Source of the DNA: Ostreococcus mediterraneus | Lineage: Eukaryota > Chlorophyta > Mamiellophyceae > Mamiellales > Bathycoccaceae | Reading direction: 5' to 3' | NCBI GenBank assembly: GCA_012295225.1 | Contig: WMKK01000015.1 | Coordinates: 213,369-277,368, forward strand | DNA: 64,000 nt | Shown: piece after piece, positions 9,568 to 19,356 of the stretch | Position numbering within the stretch: the first letter of the stretch is position 1 | How the letters are laid out: every line of letters begins with the position of its first letter | The notes under the pieces: model-generated | Seen by the model: only the letters and a program-made list of their open reading frames with translations | Told to the model about the DNA's origin: nothing | Databases searched by the model: none | Made by a program: the position numbers and the translations under genes

Positions 9568-10620
9568 ATGCCAGCGACTGCGGGGACGTCGACGACGGGC
9601 GAGGACGGCGGCGATGGTGCGGTGAACTTGTACGCCGCGCTGTCGCTCGAGCCGACGGCGTCAACGGCGGATATCAAGCGCGCGTATAAGATTTTAGCGT
9701 TAAAGTTGCACCCAGATAAATTGGCGAGACAAACCAACCTGAGCGACGACGAGCGCGCGAAAGCATCGCAAACGTTTCAACGCGTGGCGCTGGCGTATGA
9801 AATTTTGAGCGATGATATCAAGCGCACGGAGTATGATGCGAGGTGCGAGTTGAATGGGGCGAAGAAGGATGATGTGCTGGTAAACGTGAGCTTCAAGGAG
9901 GCGATTACGGGTGGGACAAAGCTCGCGATGGTGCCGTTTAAGCTCGTGTGCGCGCAGTGTAATGGAGTAGGGATGGCATGTGCGCGATGTGCGGCGTGCG
10001 ATGGTAAAGGTGAAGCGTCGTGCGGGGGATGTGAAGGGAAAGGCTTTGCGTCTCCGGTGCAGTGTACAAAGTGCAAGGGCGACGGCGTGATGGATGATTA
10101 TTTTCACGGGCGCGTACACATTCCACCTGGGTGCGAAAACGGCACTCGATTACCTATTTCTGGTCGCTCACAGCACGTGCGAGTGAGGATATTGCCGAGT
10201 AAGCAGTTTTCAAGGAATGGATTGGACGTGACGTCGACGCTGACGCTGAGCGCCAAGGATGCTGCTGAAGGCGGCTTCTTTGAAGTAGAAACCGTATACG
10301 GCATAGAGACCACATATTTCGACGAAGACACGAAATCTGGTGATAGTAAAACTCTAGATGGTAAGGGCATCAAGGATGGTAAGAAGGTGGGCAATCACGT
10401 GGTGCGCGTAGAGGTGGAGCGTGCGCCGACGCCCGACGTTGAACCCGAAGACCAAGCCCAGGAGGACGAAGACGAAGACGACAACGCCGCAGCGGCGGAA
10501 GAACCGCCGGCGAAAAAGTCCAAGGCGGATGAAGCCGAGACTGAGATGTCTTTAGAAGAACTCTTAGCGGCGAAAAAGGCTAAATTACTAGCCCAACTCG
10601 AGGCGTCGGCGCAAAAGTAG
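9568..10620 (+). CDS. Type I (DnaJA-like) J-domain co-chaperone
   Basis: 350 aa. The J domain occupies residues about 17-95, with IKRAYKILALKLHPDKL supplying the HPD motif near residue 48. After a basic linker comes a cysteine-rich zinc region (about residues 129-175) with CAQCNGVG, CARCAACDGKG, CGGCEGKG and CTKCKGDG. A substrate-binding segment and an acidic Lys/Glu C-terminus follow. J proteins stimulate Hsp70 ATPase. The second cysteine pair is unusual: CxxCxxC is compressed compared with the regular four CxxCxGxG. The linker lacks the usual long Gly/Phe stretch. No transit peptide, so probably cytosolic or nuclear. Confidence 0.88.
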   Translation: MPATAGTSTTGEDGGDGAVNLYAALSLEPTASTADIKRAYKILALKLHPDKLARQTNLSDDERAKASQTFQRVALAYEILSDDIKRTEYDARCELNGAKKDDVLVNVSFKEAITGGTKLAMVPFKLVCAQCNGVGMACARCAACDGKGEASCGGCEGKGFASPVQCTKCKGDGVMDDYFHGRVHIPPGCENGTRLPISGRSQHVRVRILPSKQFSRNGLDVTSTLTLSAKDAAEGGFFEVETVYGIETTYFDEDTKSGDSKTLDGKGIKDGKKVGNHVVRVEVERAPTPDVEPEDQAQEDEDEDDNAAAAEEPPAKKSKADEAETEMSLEELLAAKKAKLLAQLEASAQK

Positions 10621-10736
10621 ACCACAAGGTAATCAAGCGCCAGCGCCACTCATCGACGCCGATCGTCGCGTGCGCTTGGACGCGCGAACGAAACCGCGCA
10701 CGCGAGAGTCACTTTTCGTTTTACGCGTACGCCACC

Positions 10737-11744
10737 ATGTTTGCGTCGTCATCAACGGCGGCGCGCGCGGGTCTATCCACAACGCCACTTCGACGTCCCG
10801 CGCGCACTCGAGCACCCGGGCCAACGCGCGCTGCTTCCGGCAGCGTCATCCCGCGTCCGGTATCGAGCGATGACGCGGCGTCATCGTCATCGTCCCGCGT
10901 GCTCGCCACGCCGAGTTCGCGTCCGATTGTCATCGCGCCTGGGTTCGGGAATGACTCGCTCGATTACGAACACGCGCTGGGGCGCGGCGACGCCAGTCTC
11001 GTACAATCGCTCACCTCGCGCGGCTTTGCCGTGCATGTGGCGCGCGTGGAACGAAAAGATTGGTTTATTGGTATTTTAAAGAGCATTTTGACGAAAGGAT
11101 TTTGGTTGAACGCGTGTACGACGACGGAGTCGTACGGCTGGTACTTGTCTCGTTTAGACGAAGCCGTCAACCAAGCTTTAGAAGCGAACCCAGATGCGCG
11201 CGAGGTGGACATAGTCGCGCACAGTGCTGGTGGTTGGTTAGCGCGCGCGTATATTGGTGGAGCGTTGGCGTTGGTGACGACTCCGAACGCCGAATGTTCG
11301 GCGGCTGGTTTGAGTCGCGAGACGCGCGTACGTAGTTTAATTTCACTCGGTACGCCCCATATTCAAGACGCCAAGGCGGATCCAACGCGAGGTGCATCTA
11401 AATGGGTTAACGATACGTGGCCTGGGACATACTTTGCATCGGATGGTGTGAAATACGTGTGTGTGGCTGGCCGAGCGGTGGTTGGCGACGTCGCGAGCGA
11501 GAAAGGTTCCATCACGCGCTATGCGAGCGGATCCTACGCCGTCGTTGCAGGAGGTGACGGAAACGGCGTGTGTGGCGATGCCGTCGTACCAAATTCAGCC
11601 GCTCTTGCGCTCGAAGGCGCAGAAAATGTCCTTCTCGATGGTGTTTGGCATTCCATGTCCACCGTGGGAACATTTGACGCCGCATCGTCATATCCGTGGT
11701 ACGGCTCTGACGACATCGTCGACTCTTGGCTCGCTAAATTATAA
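10737..11744 (+). CDS. Plastid-targeted alpha/beta hydrolase (lipase-like)
   Basis: 335 aa. The first 60 residues are Ser/Ala/Arg-rich without acids and read as a chloroplast transit peptide. The mature part starts IVIAPGFGNDSLDY, the oxyanion-side strand of lipase-like hydrolases. It has a nucleophile elbow VAHSAGGWLAR (Ser near residue 163), an acidic candidate in GDGNGVCGDAVVP and a histidine in LDGVWHSMS. This layout resembles plant chloroplast GPI-deacylase/PGAP1-like and triacylglycerol-lipase-like proteins. The natural ester is not known from sequence. Start chosen at ATG 10737, preceded by gccacc. Confidence 0.82.
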   Translation: MFASSSTAARAGLSTTPLRRPARTRAPGPTRAASGSVIPRPVSSDDAASSSSSRVLATPSSRPIVIAPGFGNDSLDYEHALGRGDASLVQSLTSRGFAVHVARVERKDWFIGILKSILTKGFWLNACTTTESYGWYLSRLDEAVNQALEANPDAREVDIVAHSAGGWLARAYIGGALALVTTPNAECSAAGLSRETRVRSLISLGTPHIQDAKADPTRGASKWVNDTWPGTYFASDGVKYVCVAGRAVVGDVASEKGSITRYASGSYAVVAGGDGNGVCGDAVVPNSAALALEGAENVLLDGVWHSMSTVGTFDAASSYPWYGSDDIVDSWLAKL

Positions 11745-11875
11745 TCAAATTGTTGTCTGCATAGCACTTTACGCATTTAATATTCAACTGTTTTCATCAT
11801 GGTGATACCTTTACAGCACGTTTTCAAATCAAATCAGTCCACGCGCCTCGCGTTCGGCTGCTCCATCGTCACATC

Positions 11876-12995
11876 ATGCCTCGTCCCGAACCGAGCCTGA
11901 CGAGCGCTTCGCCGACAGAGCTGGCGTCCGCCGAGCTCGCGGACCAAGACTTTAGTTTTAACGATTTACGCATTCGTAAACCACCGCCGGAATGGACGAC
12001 GACCGCCATCGTGTCGTGCGTCGTCGCCTGGGGCGCGCTGGCCGTGCACAATCTCATCGCCATGCCAAAACTCGATGGCGTGCCGCCGGTGAGCTTTGAT
12101 AGAGTCGCCAATTCCCGCAAGGGCGTCCCGAGGTACGTGTAAGAGTGTGATATCGTCCGGCCCATCGCACGCGTCGTCGCCGACGACTCGCGGCGCGCGT
12201 GGAAAGCCAAAAAACCGTGTAGTTTTGGGTGTTGCGACTGACGAAACGTGATCTTCATCACTTTTCCCGACGCACAGGTCGCTGTTGTTCGCCTTGCGCC
12301 TAGGAACGTTTTTATTCGGTATATTCTTCTGCGTCTACCACTTAGGGTACGAAGAATCCAAGAAGCACACCGATGGGTTTGAGTATTTAAGCGATTGGAC
12401 GTTTGTGTTGCTGTGCGTCACCGAAGGCGCGTTGGCGTGGTGCATGCAAGGCGTAGAACCTAGTGAGGGCGCGTATAACGCCCGCACGAACATATTGGTG
12501 ATTTTATATAGCGTGTGCTGGAGCACAAACTTAGTCTCCAGCGCTGGGGCGTGGTTTTCCTATTTTGCCTACCCGATGTGCGCCACGCTCGAAGGCGTGG
12601 ACAACTACCCGGCGTGTTACTTGGAGTGGTACCGCTTGAGCGAACACGCGCTTAATTTAGTCATTTTAGTGCTCGAGTACGCATTTGGTGCGCTCCCAAT
12701 GCGACGAAGAGATTTTGGATGGAGTATATTATTCCTGCAAGCGTACGTCTTCGCGGTTTGGTTGCGGTACTACTACACCAGTCGCATGGTGTACGACATG
12801 TTTGCCTTTACCAAGGGGTTGTCCGCATTGGCGTGGTACAACGGTGCGTTCTTCGGCACCACCCTGGCGTTCTTTGCGTCGTTAAAGCTCCATCAACCAA
12901 AAGGCTATCGCACCAATGGGCGCGCTGGATTATTTACCTACGAACGCGTCGCAGGCGCCGGCGTCGATGACGAAACTCGACCGCTCACCGCCTAG
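11876..12995 (+). CDS. Multi-pass membrane protein, two exons
   Basis: Exons 11876-12132 and 12278-12995 flank an intron of 145 bases (GTACGT...ACAG, ACTGAC at 12237-12242). The junction splits an Arg codon and gives GVPRSLLFALRLG; the product is about 324 aa. The N-terminal 40 residues are soluble, followed by at least six hydrophobic helices (TAIVSCVVAWGALAVHNLI, LRLGTFLFGIFFCVYHLGY, WTFVLLCVTEGALAW, ILVILYSVCWSTNLV and others). The arrangement loosely recalls AIG1/FAR-17a or rolling-stone proteins, but I would not name it. The C-terminus is short and cytosolic-looking. Confidence 0.75.
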
Positions 12996-13226
12996 AGCGC
13001 GTAGGCGCGCGCGCGGGCGATTGCTCGTCTCACAAACTCGGCGGAATCGACGTCATTCGATGCCACGCATCGTCATGCGTCCACGTTCCACGCACGCCCG
13101 AATTCCTCCACATAGCCACACATAGACGCGCGTAGACGCGCACAAAACTAGCCGCTAGTAACACCACCACGGTCAAATCCACCCAACAATGTGTCCCGAG
13201 GCGTCACAACCCCACCCGTGGACATC

Positions 13227-13721
13227 ATGTTCCGCGCGTGCGCATCCGTCGTCGCTCGTAACGCTCGCCGCACCGCGGTGCGTGAACAAAAACGTTTCAT
13301 GTCATCCGGGGCATCCGTGGAAGAAGAAATCGGTGCGTCGCGCGCGCGGGCGCGAGCGCGAGTACGCGCACACACACACATGCGCGAGCGACCGCGAACG
13401 GCATCATGAAGATACAATTGCGCATTCGACGACGACGCGACGGACGGCGTGCGCGTGCCATCGCATATATCGGTGACTGACATTATGTTTTCGCGTTCTG
13501 TCGCGCATCACCGTCGATTCGCAGCTGAGATGAACAAGTGGCGAGCGGTGAGTGCGATCGCGATCCCGGCGTGTGCGGGGTTCGGGGTGTACACGTTGGC
13601 GAACGCCGAGCATCCGCACGCGCCCGATACGGCGTATAGCTATTTGAAGATACGAAACCGCGAACAGTTTCCGTGGGGAGGTGATTGCGGTTTGTTTGAA
13701 CATCGCGATGATTGCAAGTAG
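13227..13721 (+). CDS. COX6A: Cytochrome c oxidase subunit 6A, mitochondrial, two exons
   Basis: Exons 13227-13332 and 13525-13721; the intron of 192 bases begins GTGCGT, ends TCGCAG and has ACTGAC at 13476-13481. The junction makes VEEEIAEMNKW. The product is about 100 aa, normal for the family. Exon 1 is a mitochondrial presequence (MFRACASVVARNARR...KRFMSSG). Exon 2 has the single membrane helix AVSAIAIPACAGFGVYTLA and the conserved tail AYSYLKIRNREQFPWG plus CGLFEHRDDC, matching the FPWGD...LF signature of COX6A. It is a small nuclear-encoded subunit of respiratory complex IV in the inner membrane. Confidence 0.9.
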
Positions 13722-13965
13722 CGCGGACGCTTGGTTGAGAAATGAATTCAGGAATTGTAACAATGACAGAGACAGACTTTTGTAGAAAATTATTTCGGGA
13801 CAGACGCGTCTGTTGCGAATGAAAAACTGTGCGGGACGTCGAGTATTACATGTGCTAGGTGTGCCCGACCAACGTGAGGTGTCGCATCTTTCGCTGAGAA
13901 AGGCTGATTAAAAAAACTTGTTGGGGGTGGGTGGAGGAAGGCAAAGGTTTCTTCTTGTCTCTCGT

Positions 13966-15171
13966 TTACCCGCGCTTCTTGTTCTCCTTTTCGAGAATCT
14001 CCAACTCCTTTTTGTACTCAGCCTCGGAACGAGTGATGTGCTTCTTTAATACGTCGAAAGAGGTGAGTTGAATGGACTTGTTTGGCATGTTCTTCATGGC
14101 ATTCGGAATAAAACCACGGAATAAACCGCCGATACCGTTCGCCGCGACGATGCCTTGACCGGCGGCGAACATGTTCGCGTACGAGCTCCCTTGAAGTTGC
14201 ATTTGACGGCGAATGGTGTCCAGCGGGTACATCGACCCCGTTGCCAGCGCAGTAGCCATTAACGATGCAGTGGCGATACCTTGCGCTTCGTTACGAATCT
14301 CCTCTGGCAGTGCCTTTTTGAACAAGTCAAACGCGCAGAAATTCAACGCGCTGTACGGCGCGATGGAAATGCACGTCGCGCGCAAACCCTTGAAAAACCC
14401 AAGCGGACCTTCACGCGCTAAAATCCCGCGCGCCACATCACCCATATTACGTGCACTCGTATCAACGCTCAAGCGTAATCGAATGATATCAAGCGGATAC
14501 GTGACGATGGTTGCCGTACACGCGGCGCCCGCGCCCGCTAACAACCGCGCGGGCACCGCGAGCTCTCCAGTCTCTTTGTTCGTCAATTTCTTCTTGTACG
14601 CCTCGTAGGAGTACAACATTGCAGAAGAATAAGGTAAAATTCTCACCACTTGTGGTACGTTTCCTCGCCAGTACCCCGCCAAGCCTTCCGTTTTACCAAT
14701 CGCCACGAAAGCCGCGAGCAAGCCTTTGTCCGCCGCCGCCACCGCCGCCGCGCTCGCCCGACTCGCCCCAGCCGTCTGCATGATAATCTTCAACCGGTCA
14801 AGCGGTGCGGTACAAGACTTTGCCAAAGCACCAGCAATGCCACCGGCTAAGAAGATCCCCACCGAAGGCTTTATAAAGTGCACCGTGAGCGCGGTAGGGT
14901 TATCGCGCTCCAGCAAACGCTTCGCCGTCATCTTCACCTTGGCATTCGTCGCCACACCCTTGGCGTTCGCCTTGGCCGCGAGGGAAGACACCACCTCATT
15001 CACTATCGTCGTCCGCGACGACGTTCGGTCGCCAGATCTCGGCGCCGAGCGCACGCGCGCGAGCGACAGCGTCGTGGCCGCCACAGTTGGCGCTCGGCGC
15101 CCGCGCACGGTAAACGCCGCGCCATCCGCGAGCGGCGACGACGAGCGGCGGCGCGGGAACGCAAGCGGCAT
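13966..15171 (-). CDS. Thylakoid/plastid adenylate carrier, TAAC (PAPST1)-like
   Basis: 401-aa member of the mitochondrial carrier family with three repeats, each with the PxD signature: TAPLDRLKIIMQ, TYPLDIIRLRLS and MYPLDTIRRQMQ. The spacing and strings such as GYWRGNVPQVVRILPYS, SIAPYSALNFCAFDLFKK and GFIPNAMKNMPNKSIQLT closely match Arabidopsis TAAC/PAPST1, which moves ATP/ADP or PAPS across plastid membranes. A roughly 90-residue Arg/Ser/Ala-rich N-terminus is consistent with a plastid transit peptide. It is head-to-head with the plastid UMP kinase gene; the 357-base gap holds the large palindrome. Confidence 0.87.
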   Translation of the reverse strand: MPLAFPRRRSSSPLADGAAFTVRGRRAPTVAATTLSLARVRSAPRSGDRTSSRTTIVNEVVSSLAAKANAKGVATNAKVKMTAKRLLERDNPTALTVHFIKPSVGIFLAGGIAGALAKSCTAPLDRLKIIMQTAGASRASAAAVAAADKGLLAAFVAIGKTEGLAGYWRGNVPQVVRILPYSSAMLYSYEAYKKKLTNKETGELAVPARLLAGAGAACTATIVTYPLDIIRLRLSVDTSARNMGDVARGILAREGPLGFFKGLRATCISIAPYSALNFCAFDLFKKALPEEIRNEAQGIATASLMATALATGSMYPLDTIRRQMQLQGSSYANMFAAGQGIVAANGIGGLFRGFIPNAMKNMPNKSIQLTSFDVLKKHITRSEAEYKKELEILEKENKKRG

Positions 15172-15528
15172 GACGATGATATGTATGCGCCTGTGCGCGG
15201 ACGGGCGTCTCGGCGCGCGAACACGTCCACGAACGCGTCGCGCAATGCGAACGCGCGGGCGCAGTCATGCGCTTTTTCGGCAGAATATCCCGCAAAACAG
15301 CTCTCCTAAAGAGCTGCAGTGTAACACCATATAAATCACATTTCCATCCATGGAAATTGTATCAGAAAATAATCGGTGTTTTATAATTCAATATACGATC
15401 CGTATGTCCGAGGTATATATTTTTATGGGCTCGCGTTTGAACGTTCAAACGCGAGCCCATAAACTTTCCACGTCATCCACGCGGCGGCATTCCCCGACGT
15501 CGACGACGACGACGCGCGCCCGGTGACG
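15172..15528. other. Divergent promoter region between carrier and UMP kinase genes
   Basis: No gene seen. The part 15310-15421 is A+T rich with TATA-like strings, and a small hairpin (atttcca/tggaaat) lies near 15343-15360. The perfect palindrome at 15422-15463 is listed separately. Confidence 0.6.
15422..15463. repeat. Perfect 42-base palindrome
   Basis: The 21 bases 15422-15442 are the exact reverse complement of 15443-15463, with no spacer; the centre reads gtttgaacgttcaaac. It lies 66 bases upstream of the UMP kinase ATG and 251 bases upstream of the carrier ATG. It could form a cruciform or an RNA hairpin; function unknown. Confidence 0.95.
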
Positions 15529-16581
15529 ATGATGTCGACGACGATGACGCGCACGCCCTGTGCGTTTGCCACCGCTGCGTGCGCGCGACGCGCACGCGCG
15601 GGTGCGCGGCGCACGACGACGACGACGTTGAGCCAACACCGTCGGGATTTGGCGGCGCCGCGGCGCGCGTCGCCGGTCGCCCGCGCCATCGTCGATCGCG
15701 AAGACGAAGGCACGAGCGATGAGTTCATCGCACAGGAGAAGCTGAACATGACCCCGCGAGCGGTGCCGCGATCGATGTCGAGACGTCGCGCGAGCGCGAG
15801 CGAGCACAACGAGGAAGCGGATGACGGTGAAACGAGGTGGAAGTGGCGTCGGGTGATGCTTAAAGTGTCCGGCGAGGCGTTGGCTGGGAAGGATGGGTTT
15901 GGTATTGATCCGGATGTTGTGAAATCGATCGCGAGTGAGGTTGCGGAGGCTGCGATTGGGGGGATTGAGGTGGCGTTGGTTGTTGGCGGTGGGAACTTTT
16001 TTCGCGGCGCGGAAAAGGAGGGCAACGGATTGGACCGCGCGAGCGCCGATTATATGGGTATGCTCGCGACGGTGATGAACTCTTTGAACTTGCAAGCGGC
16101 GATTGAATCCAAGGGTGTGCCTACGCGCGTCATGAGCGCGTTGGAAATCAAAGAGGTGGCTGAACCTTACATTCGTCGCCGCGCGATTCGGCACTTGGAA
16201 AAAGGTCGCGTCGTCATTTTTGGCGCCGGTACTGGTAACCCTTTCTTCACTACGGATACCGGTGCGGCGCTCCGTGCGGCTGAAATCAACGCTCAAGCAG
16301 TGTTGAAGGCCACCAAGGTCGATGGGGTGTTCGATTCTGATCCTAAGAAGAACGCCAACGCCAAGTTATACAAGACTCTGACGTACGAAACCGTCCAGCG
16401 TCTCGGCTTGGGCGTCATGGATCAAACAGCCATCACGCTCTGCCAAGAGAATGACATCCCGGTGGTCGTATTTAATATCTCCCAAGAAGGCCATATCGTC
16501 AAGGCTCTTCGTGGATACAACGTTGGGACGTGCGTTGGCAGTGCCGCCAAGTGCGTCGACGACTGCTCTGAAGCCGCGTAG
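15529..16581 (+). CDS. pyrH: Uridylate (UMP) kinase, plastid, PyrH-type
   Basis: 350 aa. About 100 N-terminal residues of Thr/Arg/Ala-rich sequence precede a bacterial-type UMP kinase of the amino-acid-kinase fold. Key strings are [13 protein letters not shown] (phosphate-binding lysine loop), [67 protein letters not shown], and [24 protein letters not shown]. It phosphorylates UMP to UDP in the stroma; the plant ortholog PUMPKIN also binds plastid intron RNAs. First ATG taken at 15529. Confidence 0.93.
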   Translation: MMSTTMTRTPCAFATAACARRARAGARRTTTTTLSQHRRDLAAPRRASPVARAIVDREDEGTSDEFIAQEKLNMTPRAVPRSMSRRRASASEHNEEADDGETRWKWRRVMLKVSGEALAGKDGFGIDPDVVKSIASEVAEAAIGGIEVALVVGGGNFFRGAEKEGNGLDRASADYMGMLATVMNSLNLQAAIESKGVPTRVMSALEIKEVAEPYIRRRAIRHLEKGRVVIFGAGTGNPFFTTDTGAALRAAEINAQAVLKATKVDGVFDSDPKKNANAKLYKTLTYETVQRLGLGVMDQTAITLCQENDIPVVVFNISQEGHIVKALRGYNVGTCVGSAAKCVDDCSEAA

Positions 16582-16791
16582 TTTTTGCCGCCTTTCGCAA
16601 CTTTTGTACATTTAGCCATCATGTAAAATTATATCGAGACGACGATTCAAACGCAAAGAAGAAGCGCATGCGCATGCGCGTGTATTGTTATGTGTTTCAA
16701 AACGAGTAGTCTTTCCTTACATCGTGCGTAAGCTAAGTCTAATATCGTCCCGATCGTGTAGAGCCTCGAGCGGACGCCAACGCGTCGAAGA

Positions 16792-17265
16792 TTAGTCGAA
16801 GAGGTCAAAGTCCATGTCGGCTTCTTCTTCTTCTTCTTCTTCCGGCGCAGCCGCGGCAGCACCAGCGTCACCGCCAGCGGCACCACCAGCAGCAGCGGCA
16901 CCGCCGCCACCACCGCCACCTGTGTACGCGTAAAAATCAAACGCCACCGTCAGTCACCGTAGCTCCAGACCCTAAAACACCAAGACCACTCGAACGAGAT
17001 CGCGCGAGATCGCTCGCCACCGACGCCAACGCGCGTCAACGACGCGCTCAATATCAAGCTAAAAATACGTACCACCGGCACCGACGTTGGAGATCAAATC
17101 ACCAACCGACTTGGTTTCCAAAAACTTGGCAAACAAGCCCGTCCAGTACGGTTCGATCGTCAAGCCCGCGGCGCTGACGACGGCAGCCATCTTATCGGCG
17201 GTGACTTCTTGCCCGTCATCGTGTAAGATGAGCGCGGCGTACGTGCATGCGAGGTCTCCAGACAT
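16792..17265 (-). CDS. RPP1: 60S acidic ribosomal protein P1, two exons
   Basis: Exons 17265-17073 and 16919-16792; the intron of 153 bases starts GTACGT and ends ACACAG, with ACTGAC at 16954-16949 on the minus strand. The product is about 106 aa. Exon 1 is the helical dimerisation domain ([20 protein letters not shown], then [21 protein letters not shown]). Exon 2 is the Gly/Ala hinge, seven glutamates and the terminal DMDFDLFD, the motif that recruits elongation factors to the ribosomal stalk. The codon split at the junction restores an uninterrupted glycine run. Confidence 0.94.
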
Positions 17266-17745
17266 TTTTCTGTGTGTGTAAAGCTGTGCGCGGGTGGGAA
17301 TTCGCGCGGCGACGTCGTCGGTCAGTGTCTAGGTTCGAACAATGGCTCGCGCGGCGTTGCGGCGCCCGCGGGCGCGTCCGGGGCGACGATCGCGCGGGTG
17401 TCGCGCGCGATGCGACGACGATGTGCTCGCGCGCGCGATCGCGGTGCATAGAACGTACCTTTAGTGTGCTTGTTTCGTAGCCGAACGGGTGTTCCTTAGC
17501 AGAAGAGCCGACGAAAGAGGTCGATGTGATGGCGCGCGCGAGGTTTTATGCACATTCGCGCGACCGCGGGTTTAGGCGGTTGAGCTGCTATGGTTTCCAG
17601 TCCTATTGAAATGTGACTACCTAAAAATGATCATGCAGATGATGCAGCGCCTAGAGCGTTCTCACGAGATGAAGATGAGGATGAGGATGTCCGCCGTAGT
17701 CGTCGTCGTCGTCGCGCGCACACGCGGATTGGAATGCGAAGACGT
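17266..17745. other. Intergenic region without a recognised gene
   Basis: 480 bases of G+C-rich sequence between RPP1 (start at 17265) and the 3' end of the PPAN gene. It must contain the RPP1 promoter. One T-arm-like string (ggttcgaac near 17331) does not sit in a tRNA-like fold. Nothing else is seen. Confidence 0.5.
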
Positions 17746-18969
17746 TTACGCCTCGCGAGACGGGCGCCGGCGCTTCTTCGGCGCCTCGTACGTGTCGCCC
17801 TCTTGCCATTCCTTCTCCTCCTTTTTGAATGCCTCCTGCCACTTACGTTCGTCGGCTTCTTCGGCTTCGCGATCGTATTCATTCTTATATTCATCCTGAT
17901 TGCTTGGTTTCTTCTTAGATTTACCTTGACGCTGTCGCTCGGCGTCGGCTTTCATTTCTTTGTCGCGCGCCTTGCGCTTGACGTTGGTTTCTTGCTCCAA
18001 ACGCCGCTGCTTGCGCAACTTCTCGCGCTCAGTCTTCTTTTGTTCAAGGGTTTTGATTTCATCTGCTGATTTCTTGACGTAGGCGTGGTACAACACGCGC
18101 CCGTCACACATGCCTTCTTCAACCTTAACCAGCTCGAGTTCCATGCGCGGGCCAATTTCTTGAAGAATAATTTTGGATTCGCTATCGGCGTGCGCGACGC
18201 GATTGAAATCTTGCGCCAAAGTCACGCGCCTGGACTCATCGTCAGAGAGTTCTGAGTCGCTCGCATCACCCACGCGCTTGTCGAAGAACTCACTCACATC
18301 CTGCATGTCTCCCATATCTGGGGCGTTGCGCGACGTCAACAACTTTTTCAACTTTTTATTCGTACCCACCGGCGCGGCGTTGATACTGTAATGCCTAAAT
18401 AGAAACCGTTTCGTCTTAGCGTCGTAGTCCACAAGTACGGCGCGTTGACACGTCGATAATTTCACTCTTCTCACGTTAATCGGAGGAAACATATTCTGAA
18501 ACGTAATTGTCGCCAACTTTTGGTGCGCTTCGTCGCCAAAGTTATTCAACACCACGAGCGGCGGGGACAAAAACGCGTTTGCCGGATTTCTCGGCTTCTT
18601 CTGTGCCTTGGCAACCTCATTCGCAAGNGAATACGCATGAATCTTAAACGTCAACGTCGGTCCTCGCGGCGTACGGCATATCTTCAAATACTTATTCGCG
18701 TCGCTCGACGAAAGCATTAAAAAGTGCGAAATCCCGAGCGGACCACTCACTTGCACAAAATCCTTCAACTTATTCGCCTTTGTCTCCTTCAAATTCCTCG
18801 CCGTGTGCGGCTCCATAACCTTTCTCAAATCCTCGCTCAATTCTTTCACGCTCTCCGCCAATCGTCCGCGTCGAAACACAAACGTCTTCGGGGTCTCGCT
18901 CTTGCTCGTCCCGGGCGCGTGGTCCGCATTGACGTGCGTGCGGCGCTTCCGCCGTCGCGTCTTAGCCAT
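17746..18969 (-). CDS. PPAN: Peter Pan / SSF1-like Brix-domain ribosome biogenesis protein
   Basis: 407 aa with a Brix domain. Seen: KTFVFRRGRLAESVKELSED, LRKVMEPHTARNLKE, FVQVSGPLGISHFLMLSSSD, YLKICRTPRGPTLTFKI, FPPINVRRVKLSTCQRAVL, FRHYSINAAPVG and GPRMELELVKVEEG. The family (Ssf1/Ssf2, PPAN) acts in the nucleolus in 60S pre-rRNA (ITS2) processing. The C-terminal third is Lys/Arg/Glu-rich coiled coil ending PKKRRRPSREA, likely a nucleolar signal. One undetermined base (18628) makes one residue ambiguous; it does not break the frame. Confidence 0.93.
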   Translation of the reverse strand: MAKTRRRKRRTHVNADHAPGTSKSETPKTFVFRRGRLAESVKELSEDLRKVMEPHTARNLKETKANKLKDFVQVSGPLGISHFLMLSSSDANKYLKICRTPRGPTLTFKIHAYXLANEVAKAQKKPRNPANAFLSPPLVVLNNFGDEAHQKLATITFQNMFPPINVRRVKLSTCQRAVLVDYDAKTKRFLFRHYSINAAPVGTNKKLKKLLTSRNAPDMGDMQDVSEFFDKRVGDASDSELSDDESRRVTLAQDFNRVAHADSESKIILQEIGPRMELELVKVEEGMCDGRVLYHAYVKKSADEIKTLEQKKTEREKLRKQRRLEQETNVKRKARDKEMKADAERQRQGKSKKKPSNQDEYKNEYDREAEEADERKWQEAFKKEEKEWQEGDTYEAPKKRRRPSREA

Positions 18970-19356
18970 CTCGACGACTCACACACACGCGGCGCGCGCG
19001 AGAAAAGGTACACTTTGATGTGTCGCCGTGCGGTCGCGTGTGCGCGCGCGAACGACGACACCCGGGCGCGTGCGCGTCGCACAGTCGCAGCGTCGCGACC
19101 CGACGCAGCCGCCACGCCGCGCGAAACTCGACACGTGGCGATTTTCCTCGGCCACGGGGGGTATTGACCAATCATGATCAGAGACGAACACACACCTAAA
19201 CCACACACTACTCACACACACGCTATTTCGATAACCACACTATTTGGTTTTGGGCATATTAGATGATATTTTGATTAAGTATGTACGAGAGAAAAACGCG
19301 AATGGATTTAATTGTTGGTTGACTGTGATGGTTGTCATCGCTGTTCTTGAGGCGCC
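18970..19356. other. Promoter region of the PPAN gene
   Basis: 387 bases with no supported gene. It contains one copy of the shared element at 19157-19177 and a short CA-rich stretch near 19190-19220. The 3' end of the surface-protein gene lies at 19357. Confidence 0.5.
19157..19177 (-). promoter_or_regulatory. Copy of shared promoter element
   Basis: On the minus strand this reads TCATGATTGGTCAATACCCCC, pointing at the PPAN gene whose ATG is at 18969. A copy with one mismatch is at 21230-21250. It contains an inverted CCAAT box, so NF-Y-like binding is conceivable (inference). Confidence 0.55.

Noticed and set aside
17325-17345. T-arm-like ggttcgaac suggesting a tRNA
   Set aside because: No matching acceptor, D or anticodon stems around it.
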